Source: UBA6019 sp035535055
Lineage (GTDB): Bacteria; Chloroflexota; Dormibacteria; Dormibacterales; Dormibacteraceae
Direction: 5' to 3'
DNA length: 27,820 nucleotides
NCBI GenBank assembly: GCA_035535055.1
Contig: DATLQT010000010.1
Location: 1-27,820, forward strand
A program made the translations under genes and the position numbers. Position 1 is the first letter of the stretch, and each line of letters starts with the position of its first letter. The notes under the pieces are model-generated. The model was not told the origin of the DNA. It was given only the letters and a program-made list of their open reading frames with translations, and did not search any database. Positions 14,544-23,362 of the stretch are shown piece after piece.

Positions 14544-16334
14544 GTGGCCCTGAGCGCCGGGACCCGGCCGGTGCTCGGGCCCGACCTCCGGCGCCGCGCC
14601 GCTCGAGCGCCCCGCGTCGCTTCTCGCCGGCCCGGCTATCAGCGCCGTGTCGCCTGGCTGCTGGTTGGCTCGCTGCTGGTCGTCGGCGTGATCTGGAGCC
14701 GGCTCGTCTACTGGCAGGTGATCGAGCATCAGCGGCTAAGCGCCGACGCCCTCGGCCAGTACAGCAAGGTGGTCCAGCTGCCCGCGGCGCGGGGCCTGAT
14801 CTACGATCGCAACGGCCAGCCTCTGGCCATCAACGAGACCGTCTACTCGGTCGTCGCGGCGCCCAACCAGGTGCCGTCCACCGAGCGCGAGCACGTCGCC
14901 GCGGCGCTGAGCGCGGCCACCGGCCGGCCCCTGGCCGCGGTCGAGTCGATCCTCGCCAGCGGTGCCCAGTTCGCCTACATCGCCCGCCAGCAGCCGAAGG
15001 CCGTCGCGGACAAGCTCGGCGCGGAGAACCTCGCCGGCGTCGGCCTGGAGCCGGAGACCCGCCGCACCTACCTGCCGGGCGGAACCCCCGATTCGACGCT
15101 CGCCTCAAACCTGCTCGGCTTCGTCAACGACGCCGGCGCCGGCCAGTACGGGGTGGAGGCGTTCTACCAGTCCCAGCTGGCGGGCAAGAACGGGTCGATG
15201 TCGACTTACCAAGACCTGACCGGACGCCAGATCGTGATCGGTGCGGAGAACCGCCACGACCCTGTCAACGGTTCCGACCTGCAGCTCACCATCGACGCCG
15301 ACATCCAGCATTCGGCCGAGCAGGCGCTAGCGGCCGGCGTCGCCCTCAACAAGGCGGAGAGCGGAAGCGTGATCGTCATGGACCCCCAGACCGGGGCGAT
15401 CATCGCCTGGGCCGACTACCCGACCTACAACGCCAACTCCTTCGGGTCGACGCCGGTCGACCGCTTCATCGACCCCATCGCCTCCTATCTCTACGAGCCG
15501 GGCTCGACCATGAAGGTGGTGACCCTTTCGGGCGCGATCGAGAACAAGGCGATCACGCCGACCTCCACCTTCTACGACCCGGGCCACATCAGCGTCGGCG
15601 GCGTCACCCTCTACGACTGGGACCGCGCCAACCACGGCACCATCAACTACACCACAGTGCTCGAGGATTCGCTCAACGTTGGGGCGGTGACCGCGCTCAA
15701 CCTGGAGGGAGCCAACGCCTACTACCGCAACCTGGTCAACTTCGGCTTCGCCAGCCCATCCGGGATCGACGTCGCCGCCGAGTCGGCGGTGCCGCTCAAG
15801 GCCGAGGCCGACTACCGGCCCTCGGAGATGGCGACCACGTCCTACGGCCAGGGCATCAGCGTAAACATGGTCCAGATGGTCGCCGCCGTCAACGTCGTCG
15901 CCAACGGCGGGCGCTACGTCCAGCCGCACGTCGTCGACCGGGTCGGCGGCAGGCCGACCTCGCTTTCCCTCCAGGCGCCTCGCCAGGTCATCTCGCCGTC
16001 CACCGCGGCGCAGATGAACCAGATGATGAAGGCGGTCGTGCAGAAGGGCTCGGGGTCGATGGCTCGGATCGCCGGTTTCCAGAACGACGAGGCGGGGAAG
16101 ACCGGCACCTCGCAGATCCCGGTCAACGGCCAGTACACCCAGGACGTGTGGTCGAGCTACGTCGGTTACATGCCGGCCAGCAACCCGCGCTTCACGATGC
16201 TGGTGGTGGTCCGCAAGCCCCACAACGCGAACTGGATCGCCAACGACGGCTACATCGTCGCGGCGCCGATCTGGCAGCAGATCGCGCAGGCCATCGTCCT
16301 CGACTGGCACATCGCACCCACGCCCGGCACCTAG
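14544..16334 (+). CDS. ftsI: Peptidoglycan transpeptidase FtsI / class B PBP
   Basis: This 596-residue class B penicillin-binding protein crosslinks septal peptidoglycan. It has a short basic cytoplasmic tail, one transmembrane helix (VAWLLVGSLLVVGVIWSRLV, about 36-55), a pedestal with the usual RGLIYDRNGQPLA (83-95), and the transpeptidase domain. All three catalytic motifs are intact: S321-T-M-K324 (nucleophile Ser in EPGSTMK), S376-L-N378, and K519-T-G521. There is no PASTA domain after the catalytic domain, unlike many Firmicutes and some actinobacterial PBPs. The GTG at 14544 begins 2 bases after the ftsL stop. The next gene is murF (36 bases on), not murE as in many dcw operons. Assignment to FtsI rather than elongation PBP2 rests on operon context with ftsW. 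Confidence 0.95.
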   Translation: MALSAGTRPVLGPDLRRRAARAPRVASRRPGYQRRVAWLLVGSLLVVGVIWSRLVYWQVIEHQRLSADALGQYSKVVQLPAARGLIYDRNGQPLAINETVYSVVAAPNQVPSTEREHVAAALSAATGRPLAAVESILASGAQFAYIARQQPKAVADKLGAENLAGVGLEPETRRTYLPGGTPDSTLASNLLGFVNDAGAGQYGVEAFYQSQLAGKNGSMSTYQDLTGRQIVIGAENRHDPVNGSDLQLTIDADIQHSAEQALAAGVALNKAESGSVIVMDPQTGAIIAWADYPTYNANSFGSTPVDRFIDPIASYLYEPGSTMKVVTLSGAIENKAITPTSTFYDPGHISVGGVTLYDWDRANHGTINYTTVLEDSLNVGAVTALNLEGANAYYRNLVNFGFASPSGIDVAAESAVPLKAEADYRPSEMATTSYGQGISVNMVQMVAAVNVVANGGRYVQPHVVDRVGGRPTSLSLQAPRQVISPSTAAQMNQMMKAVVQKGSGSMARIAGFQNDEAGKTGTSQIPVNGQYTQDVWSSYVGYMPASNPRFTMLVVVRKPHNANWIANDGYIVAAPIWQQIAQAIVLDWHIAPTPGT

Positions 16335-16370
16335 GTTACCGTCGAGGCGAATTCCTCGATCCTTAGTCGA

Positions 16371-17651
16371 GTGGCGATCTCCTTCCCGGGTTCACGGCAC
16401 TCGTTCACCTCCGTCCACACCGACAGCCGCGAGGTGCAGCCGGGCGGCCTCTTCTTCGCACTCAAGGGTTCCACCAGCGATGGACATCGCTTCGTCGCCG
16501 ACGCGGTGGCCCGCGGCGCGGCCGGCGTGGTGGTGGAGACGCCGGCGGCCGGCGTGGGCCAGGCCGAGGTCTTGGTGGTGCCGGATGCCTGGGCGGCCTT
16601 CTACGAACTGGCCGCCCAACGCCTCCGCGAGGTCGCACCGATCGTGGTCGGCATCACCGGCTCGAATGGGAAGACGACCACCAAAGAGATGCTGTCGGCG
16701 ATCCTCGCCACTCGCTACCGGGTGCTCAAGACGGAGGGCAACCTGAACACCGAGACCGGCCTGCCGCTGACCATCCTCCGTCTCCAGGCCGGCGACCAGG
16801 TCGCCGTGCTGGAGATGGGCATGCAGGCACCCGGCGAGATCGCCCGGCTGGCCGAGCTGGCGCGGCCCTCGATCGGGATCATCACCGGGATCGGCACCGT
16901 CCACATCGAGTTCTTCGAGTCCCAGGAGGGAATCGCGTTGGCCAAGGGCGAGCTGGTCGCCGCCCTTCCCGCGGACGGCCTCGCAGTCCTCAACCACGAC
17001 GACGCCTTCACGCCGCTTCTGGCCGGCGGTACGCGCGCCCAGGTCACCACCTTCGGCCTGGACGGAGGTGACTTCCGCGGCGAGGGCTACCGGGCCGGTG
17101 TGTTCACCGTCCGCGGCGTCGAGGTCCGGCTGCAGACGCCGGGTCGCCACCTGGCCCGCAACGCGCTTGCCGCCGTCGCCGTGGCCGACCGCCTCGGCAT
17201 TCCCGTCGCCGACGCGGCCGGGGCCCTGCGAACGATCGTCGTCGAGCGGCGCCTGCAGTCGCTCCTGGCACCGGCCGGGTTCACGGTGGTGGACGACGCC
17301 TACAACGCGAGCCCGGAGTCGATGCTGGCCGCCTTCGAGACGGTCTCCGAGCTTCCCCGCGAGGGGCGCCTGCTGGCCGTGCTGGGCGAGATGCGGGAGC
17401 TGGGACCGGCCGCCGAGGAATGGCATCGCCGGGTCGGGTCGGCCGCCGGCGAGGTCTTCGATGAGGTCTGCGTCCCCGACGTGGGCCTGGGGAGAGTCCT
17501 CGCCGAGGCGGCCGGCGCGACCCTCGTCGCGGACAAGCCGGCTGCGGCACTGTGGACGCGCGGCCATGCCCGGCCGGGCGATCTGGTGCTGGTCAAGGCT
17601 TCCCACGGGGTCGGCCTCGAGGACGTGGTCGCCGAGCTGTTCCAACCGTGA
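16371..17651 (+). CDS. murF: UDP-MurNAc-tripeptide--D-Ala-D-Ala ligase MurF
   Basis: MurF adds the D-Ala-D-Ala dipeptide to UDP-MurNAc-tripeptide, using ATP, in the cytoplasm. The 426 residues show the N-terminal Mur-ligase domain with TDSREVQPGGLFFALKG (17-33), the ATP loop GITGSNGKTTTK (94-105), EGNLNTETGLPLTIL, the EMGM motif, the central HIEFFES segment, and the C-terminal DDAYNASPESM plus GEMRELG typical of MurF. MurE is excluded because the MurF-specific YNAxPxSM and EMGM motifs are present and no DNPR motif is seen. The GTG at 16371 is the only start in the open frame after the ftsI stop, though no good ribosome site is visible. Its stop overlaps the mraY start (GTGA). Since no murE is here, the tripeptide substrate must come from a gene outside the window. 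Confidence 0.94.
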   Translation: MAISFPGSRHSFTSVHTDSREVQPGGLFFALKGSTSDGHRFVADAVARGAAGVVVETPAAGVGQAEVLVVPDAWAAFYELAAQRLREVAPIVVGITGSNGKTTTKEMLSAILATRYRVLKTEGNLNTETGLPLTILRLQAGDQVAVLEMGMQAPGEIARLAELARPSIGIITGIGTVHIEFFESQEGIALAKGELVAALPADGLAVLNHDDAFTPLLAGGTRAQVTTFGLDGGDFRGEGYRAGVFTVRGVEVRLQTPGRHLARNALAAVAVADRLGIPVADAAGALRTIVVERRLQSLLAPAGFTVVDDAYNASPESMLAAFETVSELPREGRLLAVLGEMRELGPAAEEWHRRVGSAAGEVFDEVCVPDVGLGRVLAEAAGATLVADKPAAALWTRGHARPGDLVLVKASHGVGLEDVVAELFQP

Positions 17652-18586
17652 GTGGCTACATCCTCGACGCGATCACCCTGGTGGTCGCCACGGTGATCGG
17701 GCTGGTCGCCTTCCGGCCCTTCATCGCCCTCCTCCGAGGCCGCCGGGCTGGCCAGGTGATCCAGGCCGAGCTGCCCGAGGAGCACCAGGCCAAGGCGGGG
17801 ACGCCGACCGGCGGCGGCATCCTCTTCGTCGCCCTCGCCATCCTCGGCGGAGTGCTGGCGACCCTCGCCGGCCATCCAGGTGCCTGGCCGGTGCTGGCCG
17901 GGCTCGCCCTCGGCGGCGTGGTCGGCCTGGCCGACGACTTGCAGAAGCTCCGCGTCGGCTCGCCGGGCATCCCCGCCCGGCTCAAGTTCCCCCTCCAGCT
18001 GCTGCTGGCGGTGCCGGTCGCGGCCCTCGCCTACCAGCCCCACCAGTGGGGGATCCCGTTCTCGCTCGGCTGGCTCTACTGGCCGCTGGCGGTGGTCGCG
18101 ATCGCCGGCTGCGCCAACGGCGTCAACCTGAGCGACGGCATCGACGGGCTCGCCGGCGGCCTGACCCTGATCGCCCTGCTGGCCGCGGGGCTGCTGCTGC
18201 CGGGCGCGCCCGCGGGGGAGAAGGCGACCGCACTGGTGGCCGCCGGCGGCGTCCTCGCCTTCCTCTGGTACAACCGTCACCCGGCCCGCGTCTTCATGGG
18301 CGACGCCGGCTCGCTCGGGCTCGGCTACGCCCTGGCCGCGATGACGATTCAGCAGGGTTTCGTCCTCCTGCTGCCGCTACTGGGCCTGGTGTTTGTGATC
18401 GAGACCCTCTCTGTCATGATGCAGGTGGCCTATTTCAAGGCCACCGGCGGGCGCCGGGTCTTCAAGATGACCCCGATTCACTTCACGTTCCAGCTCGAGG
18501 GGTGGTCCGAGGGCCGCATCGATGCGGTCTTCTGGACGGTGGGCGCGCTCGCAGCGCTCGCCTCGGCCGCCGTCGCCCGGCTGTGA
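17648..18586 (+). CDS. mraY: Phospho-MurNAc-pentapeptide transferase MraY
   Basis: MraY makes lipid I by moving phospho-MurNAc-pentapeptide to undecaprenyl phosphate in the membrane. This 312-residue polytopic protein has the Mg/phosphate motifs: GTPTGGGIL (51-59), the D96-D97 pair in GLADDLQKL, NGVNLSDGIDGLAGG (157-171, with D163), and GDAGSLGLG (218-226). The C-terminal loop that is usually PIHHHFEL-x-GW reads PIHFTFQLEGW here: only the first of the three His (H278) remains, with F279 and T280 in place of the others. The start is GTG 17648, overlapping the murF stop; a longer reading from 17552 would overlap murF without reason. The stop overlaps murD (GTGA). Apart from the HHH change it looks intact. 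Confidence 0.93.
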   Translation: MSGYILDAITLVVATVIGLVAFRPFIALLRGRRAGQVIQAELPEEHQAKAGTPTGGGILFVALAILGGVLATLAGHPGAWPVLAGLALGGVVGLADDLQKLRVGSPGIPARLKFPLQLLLAVPVAALAYQPHQWGIPFSLGWLYWPLAVVAIAGCANGVNLSDGIDGLAGGLTLIALLAAGLLLPGAPAGEKATALVAAGGVLAFLWYNRHPARVFMGDAGSLGLGYALAAMTIQQGFVLLLPLLGLVFVIETLSVMMQVAYFKATGGRRVFKMTPIHFTFQLEGWSEGRIDAVFWTVGALAALASAAVARL

Positions 18587-19857
18587 CCCGCTCCCTGGTC
18601 GTCGGCCTGGGCCGGAGCGGCGTCGCCCTGGCCAGCTTCCTGCGCAGCCGCGGCGACGAGGTGGTGGTCTGCGACAGCAAGCCCGCCGACCGGCTCACAG
18701 AACAGCTGGCGGCGCTCCCGGCCGGCGTCGAGACCGCCTTCGGCGGTTACGACGAGACCCTGCTACGGGCTGTCGACGAGGTCTACGCCAGCCCCGGCGT
18801 CCCCTGGGACGCGCCGCTCCTCAAGACGGCTCGGCTGAAGGGAATTCCCGTCGGCAGCGAGATCGACCTCTTCTTCCGCCACTGCCCCGCGCCCATCGTC
18901 GGGATCACCGGCACCAACGGCAAGACGACCACCACCGCGCTGGTGGGCGCCGTCCTCGCCCGGGGCCCGCGCCCGGTGCTGGTCGGCGGCAACATCGGGG
19001 ACACAGTCCTCGACCGGCTCAGCGAGGTCACGCCCGAGCACTGGGTGGTGCTGGAGCTGTCCAGCTTCCAGCTGGAGGCGGCCGACCGGCCGAAGCCGCG
19101 GATCGGCGTGGTCCTGAACCTGACGCCGGACCACCTCGACCGCCACCACAGCTTCGAGGCCTACGTCGCCGCCAAGGCGCGCCTGCTCCGCTTCCAGGAC
19201 CCCGCCGACGACGCGGTGCTCAACGGCCAGGACCCGGCCTGCCGGACGCTGGCGGAGCAGACGCGGGCGGCCATCACCTGGTTCGACCGGGAGCCCGACC
19301 CACCGCTCGGCATCCCCGGCGCCCACAACCTGATGAACGCCCGGGCCGCGGCCGCCGTCGGCCGGCTGGCCGGGATCCCGACGGCTGAGGTGCACGCCGC
19401 GACGGCCGCCTTCAAGGGGGTCGAGCACCGGCTCGAGCTGGTCGGGGAGTGGGACGGGGTGCGCTGGTACAACGACTCCAAGGCGACCAACCCAGACGCC
19501 GCCGTCGTTGGCCTCGGCTCCTTCGCCGGGCAGCGGGTGGTGCTCATCGCGGGCGGCTACGGCAGCGGCTTCGAGCTCGGCGAGTGGCTGGCCTCGATTC
19601 GCGCCCATGCCGTCGCGGTGGTCCTCATCGGCGATAGCGCCGAGCTGCTCGAGCGCGAGCTGGCCGGAAAGCCGAACGTCGTGCGCGCCCGCGACCTCGA
19701 CCACGCCGTCGAGCTGGCGGCCGGCCTCGCCGAGCCCGGCGGGGTGGTGCTGCTGAGCCCCGGCTACAAGAGCTTCGACTGGTTCAGCAGCTTCGAGGAC
19801 CGCGGCCGCCGCTTCAAGGACTCCGTGCGGGCCTGGAACCAGGCGAGGACGGCCTGA
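18583..19857 (+). CDS. murD: UDP-MurNAc-L-Ala--D-Glu ligase MurD
   Basis: MurD adds D-glutamate to UDP-MurNAc-L-Ala. The 424 residues begin with a Rossmann-like UDP-binding domain (VVGLGRSGVALASFL, 6-20), then the ATP loop GITGTNGKTTTT (107-118), the GGNIGD motif, ELSSFQLE, NLTPDHLDRH (179-188), and the third domain with HRLELVGEWDGVRWYNDSKATNP, which is specific for MurD. The GTG at 18583 overlaps the mraY stop as GTGA. The same frame is open far upstream (to 17068), but that part is a shadow of murF and mraY. It ends 4 bases before ftsW. Length and motifs are normal. Confidence 0.95.
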   Translation: MTRSLVVGLGRSGVALASFLRSRGDEVVVCDSKPADRLTEQLAALPAGVETAFGGYDETLLRAVDEVYASPGVPWDAPLLKTARLKGIPVGSEIDLFFRHCPAPIVGITGTNGKTTTTALVGAVLARGPRPVLVGGNIGDTVLDRLSEVTPEHWVVLELSSFQLEAADRPKPRIGVVLNLTPDHLDRHHSFEAYVAAKARLLRFQDPADDAVLNGQDPACRTLAEQTRAAITWFDREPDPPLGIPGAHNLMNARAAAAVGRLAGIPTAEVHAATAAFKGVEHRLELVGEWDGVRWYNDSKATNPDAAVVGLGSFAGQRVVLIAGGYGSGFELGEWLASIRAHAVAVVLIGDSAELLERELAGKPNVVRARDLDHAVELAAGLAEPGGVVLLSPGYKSFDWFSSFEDRGRRFKDSVRAWNQARTA

Positions 19858-19861
19858 GCCC

Positions 19862-21169
19862 GTGAGCACCGGACTTCACTCGGAAGCAGCCACCAGGGAG
19901 GTTCCACGAACCGGCTTCCGCGCCGAATCACGGACTGGAATGTCCTCCGAGCGTGCCGCCCACGCGCAAGCACGGACGGAGGGCGACCGCTGGCTGCTCC
20001 TGGTCACCGTGCTGCTGGTCGCCGCCGGCCTGGTCTTCGTCCTCAGCGCCAGCGAGGCGCTGGCCTACGTCCAGCACCTGACGCCCCTCTATTACTTTGA
20101 GCGGCAGGTGGTCTTCGTGGCCCTCGGCGGCATCGCCCTGTTCGTCCTTGCCCGGGTCGACTACCGCCAGCTGAAGCCGCTGATCCTGCCCGGGACGGTG
20201 GTGGTCGTCGTCCTCCTGGTCCTGGTGCCGCTGGCCGGCGTCGAGGTCAACGGCGCCCGGCGCTGGTTCTCCATCGGGCCCGTGGTGATCCAACCCAGCG
20301 AGATCGCCAAGCTCGCCTTCGCACTCTTCGTGTCGGCCTGGGTGGTCAAGAGGGGCGACCGCCTCCGCGACCTCAGGGAGGGATTCTGGCCCTTCACCAT
20401 CCTGCTGGCGGGCGCGCTCGGGTTGATCCTTCTCGAGAAGGACCTCGGAACCAGCCTCGTGATCGGAGCGATCCTCGTCTCGGCCTTCGTCGCCGGCGGC
20501 GGCCGCAAGCGCCACCTCGCCCTGCTCATCGGAGGCCTGGTCCTGGCCGGCTGGTTGACGGTCGTCATGGAGCCCTACCGCTTCGCCCGGCTGGCGGCCT
20601 TTGTCAACCCCTTCCAGGACCAGCTGAACGCCGGCTTCCAGGCGACCCAGGCGCTCTACGCCCTCGGCTCAGGAGGCATCTGGGGAGTCGGCCTCGGTCA
20701 CTCGGTCCAAAAGTTCCTCTGGCTTCCCGACGCGCACACCGACTTCATCTTCGCGATCATCGGCGAGGAGACCGGTCTGGTCGGGACCACCCTGATCCTC
20801 CTCGGCTTCACCGCCTTCGCGGTCCGCGGCTACCGGGCGGCGATGCGCGCCCCCGACCGCTTCGGGCTGGCGCTGGGGACCGCGATCACCAGTGGGATCG
20901 TCTTCCAGGCGCTGGTCAACATGGCGACCGTCACCGACACCCTGCCCATCACCGGGGTGCCGCTGCCCCTGATCAGCTACGGTGGCTCTTCGGTCGCCAT
21001 GACGCTGGCTGCCATCGGAGTGCTGCTCAACATCGCCTCGCAGGGCACGCGTCGCGGGGCTCGAGGGAGTGAGACGGAGTCGCTGCAGGATGAAGCTGCT
21101 GATCTCGGGCGGAGGAACGGGCGGTCACCTGATGCCGGCTTTGGCCGTGGCCCGGGCCTTCGCGACTGA
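19862..21169 (+). CDS. ftsW: Septal peptidoglycan polymerase FtsW
   Basis: FtsW is a SEDS-family glycosyltransferase that polymerises lipid II at the septum with FtsI. The 435 residues have a long hydrophilic N-terminus (about 40 residues), then about ten membrane helices. Family motifs are NGARRWFSIGPVVIQPSEIAKLA, EKDLGTSLVIG, the loop PDAHTDFIFAIIGEETGL, and PITGVPLPLISYGGSS near the end. It is called FtsW rather than RodA by its place between murD and murG. The GTG at 19862 is 4 bases after murD. The C-terminal tail (about 45 residues after NIASQ) is hydrophilic, and its last 80 bases overlap murG in another frame. Confidence 0.94.
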   Translation: MSTGLHSEAATREVPRTGFRAESRTGMSSERAAHAQARTEGDRWLLLVTVLLVAAGLVFVLSASEALAYVQHLTPLYYFERQVVFVALGGIALFVLARVDYRQLKPLILPGTVVVVVLLVLVPLAGVEVNGARRWFSIGPVVIQPSEIAKLAFALFVSAWVVKRGDRLRDLREGFWPFTILLAGALGLILLEKDLGTSLVIGAILVSAFVAGGGRKRHLALLIGGLVLAGWLTVVMEPYRFARLAAFVNPFQDQLNAGFQATQALYALGSGGIWGVGLGHSVQKFLWLPDAHTDFIFAIIGEETGLVGTTLILLGFTAFAVRGYRAAMRAPDRFGLALGTAITSGIVFQALVNMATVTDTLPITGVPLPLISYGGSSVAMTLAAIGVLLNIASQGTRRGARGSETESLQDEAADLGRRNGRSPDAGFGRGPGLRD

Positions 21170-22127
21170 GGAGCCGGACGGCGAGCTGCTGCTGGTCGGA
21201 AGGACCGGCGGGCCCGAGGAGCGGCTGGTGCCGGAGGCCGGCTTCCGGCTGGAGACGGTCGCCATCCAGGGTCTGAACCGCGATTCGCTTCTGAAAAACC
21301 TACGGCTGCCGGCGCTGGTGCCTTCGGCCATGCGGGACGGTCTCCGGATCGTCGATCGCTTCAAGCCGGACGTGGTGCTCGGCGTGGGCGGCTATGCGAT
21401 GGCGCCCGCCGTCTGGGCGGCCAGGCGTCGCGGCATCCCCTACGTGCTGGCCGTATTTGAGCCGGGGGGCATGGCCAACCGCTTCTTCCGCCGGGGAGCG
21501 GCCGCCGCCTGCGTCAGCTTCGCCGACGACCGGGAGCGCTTCCCGACGGCCCGCACGGTGCTGACCGGCTATCCGGTCCGGCCCGGCTTCACCGCGCACG
21601 AGCCGCGGGTGCCGCCGACGCGGCTGCTGGTGGTGGGGGGCAGCCAGGGCGCTCGGCGCATCAACGAGACGGTCTGGTCGGCGCTCGACGGGCTCTTGGA
21701 GCGCTTCGAGGAGGTGATCCACCTCACCGGCGAGCAAGGCAGAGTCCGATCCGCGGAGTTCGCCCGGGACCGCTACCGGCCGCTCGCCTTCGCCTCCGAG
21801 ATGCCGGCGCTGATGACCGAGGCCGACCTGGTGATCTGCCGGGCAGGGGTCGGGACGCTGGCCGAGGTGGCCGCGACCGGGCTGCCCGCGATAGTCATAC
21901 CCGGCACCTTCGGCGGGGCCCACCAGGAGCGCAACGCCGCCCGGATGGTTCGCGTCGGGGCCGCGATCCGCCTCGCCGACGACGACCTCGCCTCCGACTC
22001 CCTGCTGGAGGCCATCGACTCTCTCGACTCCGACCGCCTCCGGCAGATGGCGACCGCTTCCGCGGCTCTGGGCCGGCCGGGCGCGGCGCGGGACGTGATC
22101 ACGGTTCTGAGGGAGGTCGCGGCTTGA
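21090..22127 (+). CDS. murG: Lipid II synthase MurG (N-acetylglucosaminyltransferase)
   Basis: MurG transfers GlcNAc from UDP-GlcNAc to lipid I on the inner face of the membrane, giving lipid II. The 345 residues form a GT-B fold: the first G loop GGGTGGHLMPALAVA (7-21), GVGGYAMAPAV for the second loop, GGSQGARRINE (third G loop, C-domain), and the UDP-GlcNAc site ICRAGVGTLAEVAATGLPAIVIP with GGAHQERNA. The usual HEQN-x-x-PGxxNR is VFEPGGMANR here, so the His-Glu-Gln-Asn tetrad is changed. I chose ATG 21090 because MKLLISGGGTGGH is the standard start; a GTG at 21069 would add only MRRSRCR. It overlaps ftsW by 80 bases, and its stop overlaps murC as TTGA. Confidence 0.93.
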   Translation: MKLLISGGGTGGHLMPALAVARAFATEEPDGELLLVGRTGGPEERLVPEAGFRLETVAIQGLNRDSLLKNLRLPALVPSAMRDGLRIVDRFKPDVVLGVGGYAMAPAVWAARRRGIPYVLAVFEPGGMANRFFRRGAAAACVSFADDRERFPTARTVLTGYPVRPGFTAHEPRVPPTRLLVVGGSQGARRINETVWSALDGLLERFEEVIHLTGEQGRVRSAEFARDRYRPLAFASEMPALMTEADLVICRAGVGTLAEVAATGLPAIVIPGTFGGAHQERNAARMVRVGAAIRLADDDLASDSLLEAIDSLDSDRLRQMATASAALGRPGAARDVITVLREVAA

Positions 22128-23362
22128 AGGTCCACCTGATGGGCGCCGGCGGAACCGGCGTCTCCTCCCTCGCCCTGGTTCTCGCCGCTCGCGGTGAGCA
22201 GGTCAGCGGCTGCGACGCCCGCCTGTCGGAAACTACCGAGCTGCTGGAGAAGGCGGGGATCCCGGTCGCGCTCGGCCACGACCCAAGGCACGTCCAGGGC
22301 GTCGACCTCCTGGTCCGCTCGGCGGCCGTCGCCTCCCAGGCTCCCGAGCCGGCCGCCGCCCGCGCCGCCGGGATCCGGACCATCACCAGGGCCGAGTTGC
22401 TGGCCGACCTGATCGCCGGCTCGGACTCGGTGGCGGTCGCCGGCACCCACGGCAAAACCACGACCACCCACATGCTGGGCAAAGTGCTGACGGCGGCCGG
22501 CCTCGACCCGGCCGTCCTGGTCGGGGACGGCCGCAGCACCCGCGCCGGCGGCGGCCGCTGGCTGGTGGCCGAGGCGGACGAGAGCGACGGCTCGCTTGCG
22601 CTGCACCATCCGCGACACGCGATCGTGACCAATTTGGAGCTCGACCATCCTGACTTCTACGCTGACCTGGCCGCGGTCCGGGAGGTCTTCCAGCGCTTCG
22701 CAAGCCAGGTCGGCGAGCTGGCCGTCGTCTGCGCCGATGACGCGGAGGTGATGGCGCTCCGCTTCGGCGGCAGGCGCGTCACATACGGTCTTGAAAATGC
22801 CGATTACACCCCCGCGGGCCTCGGCCTGAGGCTCCGGGTCCCCGGCCGCCACAACCTCCTCAACGCGAGCGCGGCCGCGGCCATGGCGATCGAGCTGGGA
22901 GTGCCCGAGGCGGTGGCCCGCGAGACGCTGGAGGCCTTCACCGGCGCCCACCGCCGGTTCGAGCTGATCGGCGAATGGCGAGGCGCGAGCCTTTACGACG
23001 ACTACGGGCATCACCCGACCGAGATCCGAGCGACCCTGGAGGCCGCTCGTGAGCTGAATCCCAAGCGGCTGCTGCTGGTGTTCCAGCCCCACCGCTACAC
23101 CCGCCTCAAGGCCCTCCTGGACGAGTTCGCCCTTTCCTTCGACGGTGCCGACCAGGTGATCATCACCGAGGTCTACGCCGCCGGCGAGGAGCCCAACGGG
23201 ATCAGCGCGCGTCAGCTTGCGGAGAAGGTGCCGGGCGCCCGATTTGCGCCCCACCTCGACACCGTAAGGGACGACCTCTTCAGCCTCGTCGAGCCGGGCG
23301 ACCTGGTGCTCTTCATGGGCGCCGGCGACATCTGGAAGGTTCCCCATGAGCTGGCGGGCTGA
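22124..23362 (+). CDS. murC: UDP-MurNAc--L-alanine ligase MurC
   Basis: MurC adds the first L-Ala to UDP-MurNAc. The start MKVHLMGAGGTGVSSLALVL is the Rossmann UDP-binding domain, with ATP loop AGTHGKTTTTHML (106-118), an EADESDGS motif (mid), NLELDHPDFY, HNLLNASAA, and the MurC-specific YDDYGHHPTEI plus FQPHRYTR in the C-domain. The TTG at 22124 overlaps the murG stop (TTGA). At 412 residues it is shorter than most MurC proteins (usually about 450-490), mainly through shorter loops; no motif is lost. It overlaps murB by 17 bases. The murG-murC-murB order is common in Gram-positive and Chloroflexota-type dcw clusters. Confidence 0.94.
   Translation: MKVHLMGAGGTGVSSLALVLAARGEQVSGCDARLSETTELLEKAGIPVALGHDPRHVQGVDLLVRSAAVASQAPEPAAARAAGIRTITRAELLADLIAGSDSVAVAGTHGKTTTTHMLGKVLTAAGLDPAVLVGDGRSTRAGGGRWLVAEADESDGSLALHHPRHAIVTNLELDHPDFYADLAAVREVFQRFASQVGELAVVCADDAEVMALRFGGRRVTYGLENADYTPAGLGLRLRVPGRHNLLNASAAAAMAIELGVPEAVARETLEAFTGAHRRFELIGEWRGASLYDDYGHHPTEIRATLEAARELNPKRLLLVFQPHRYTRLKALLDEFALSFDGADQVIITEVYAAGEEPNGISARQLAEKVPGARFAPHLDTVRDDLFSLVEPGDLVLFMGAGDIWKVPHELAG

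Noticed and set aside
17068..18582. Long open frame (929 residues in total) running into murD from within murF
   Set aside because: The first 505 codons are a shadow of murF and mraY in another frame, with Arg/Pro/Ser-rich meaningless translation; only the part from GTG 18583 is murD.
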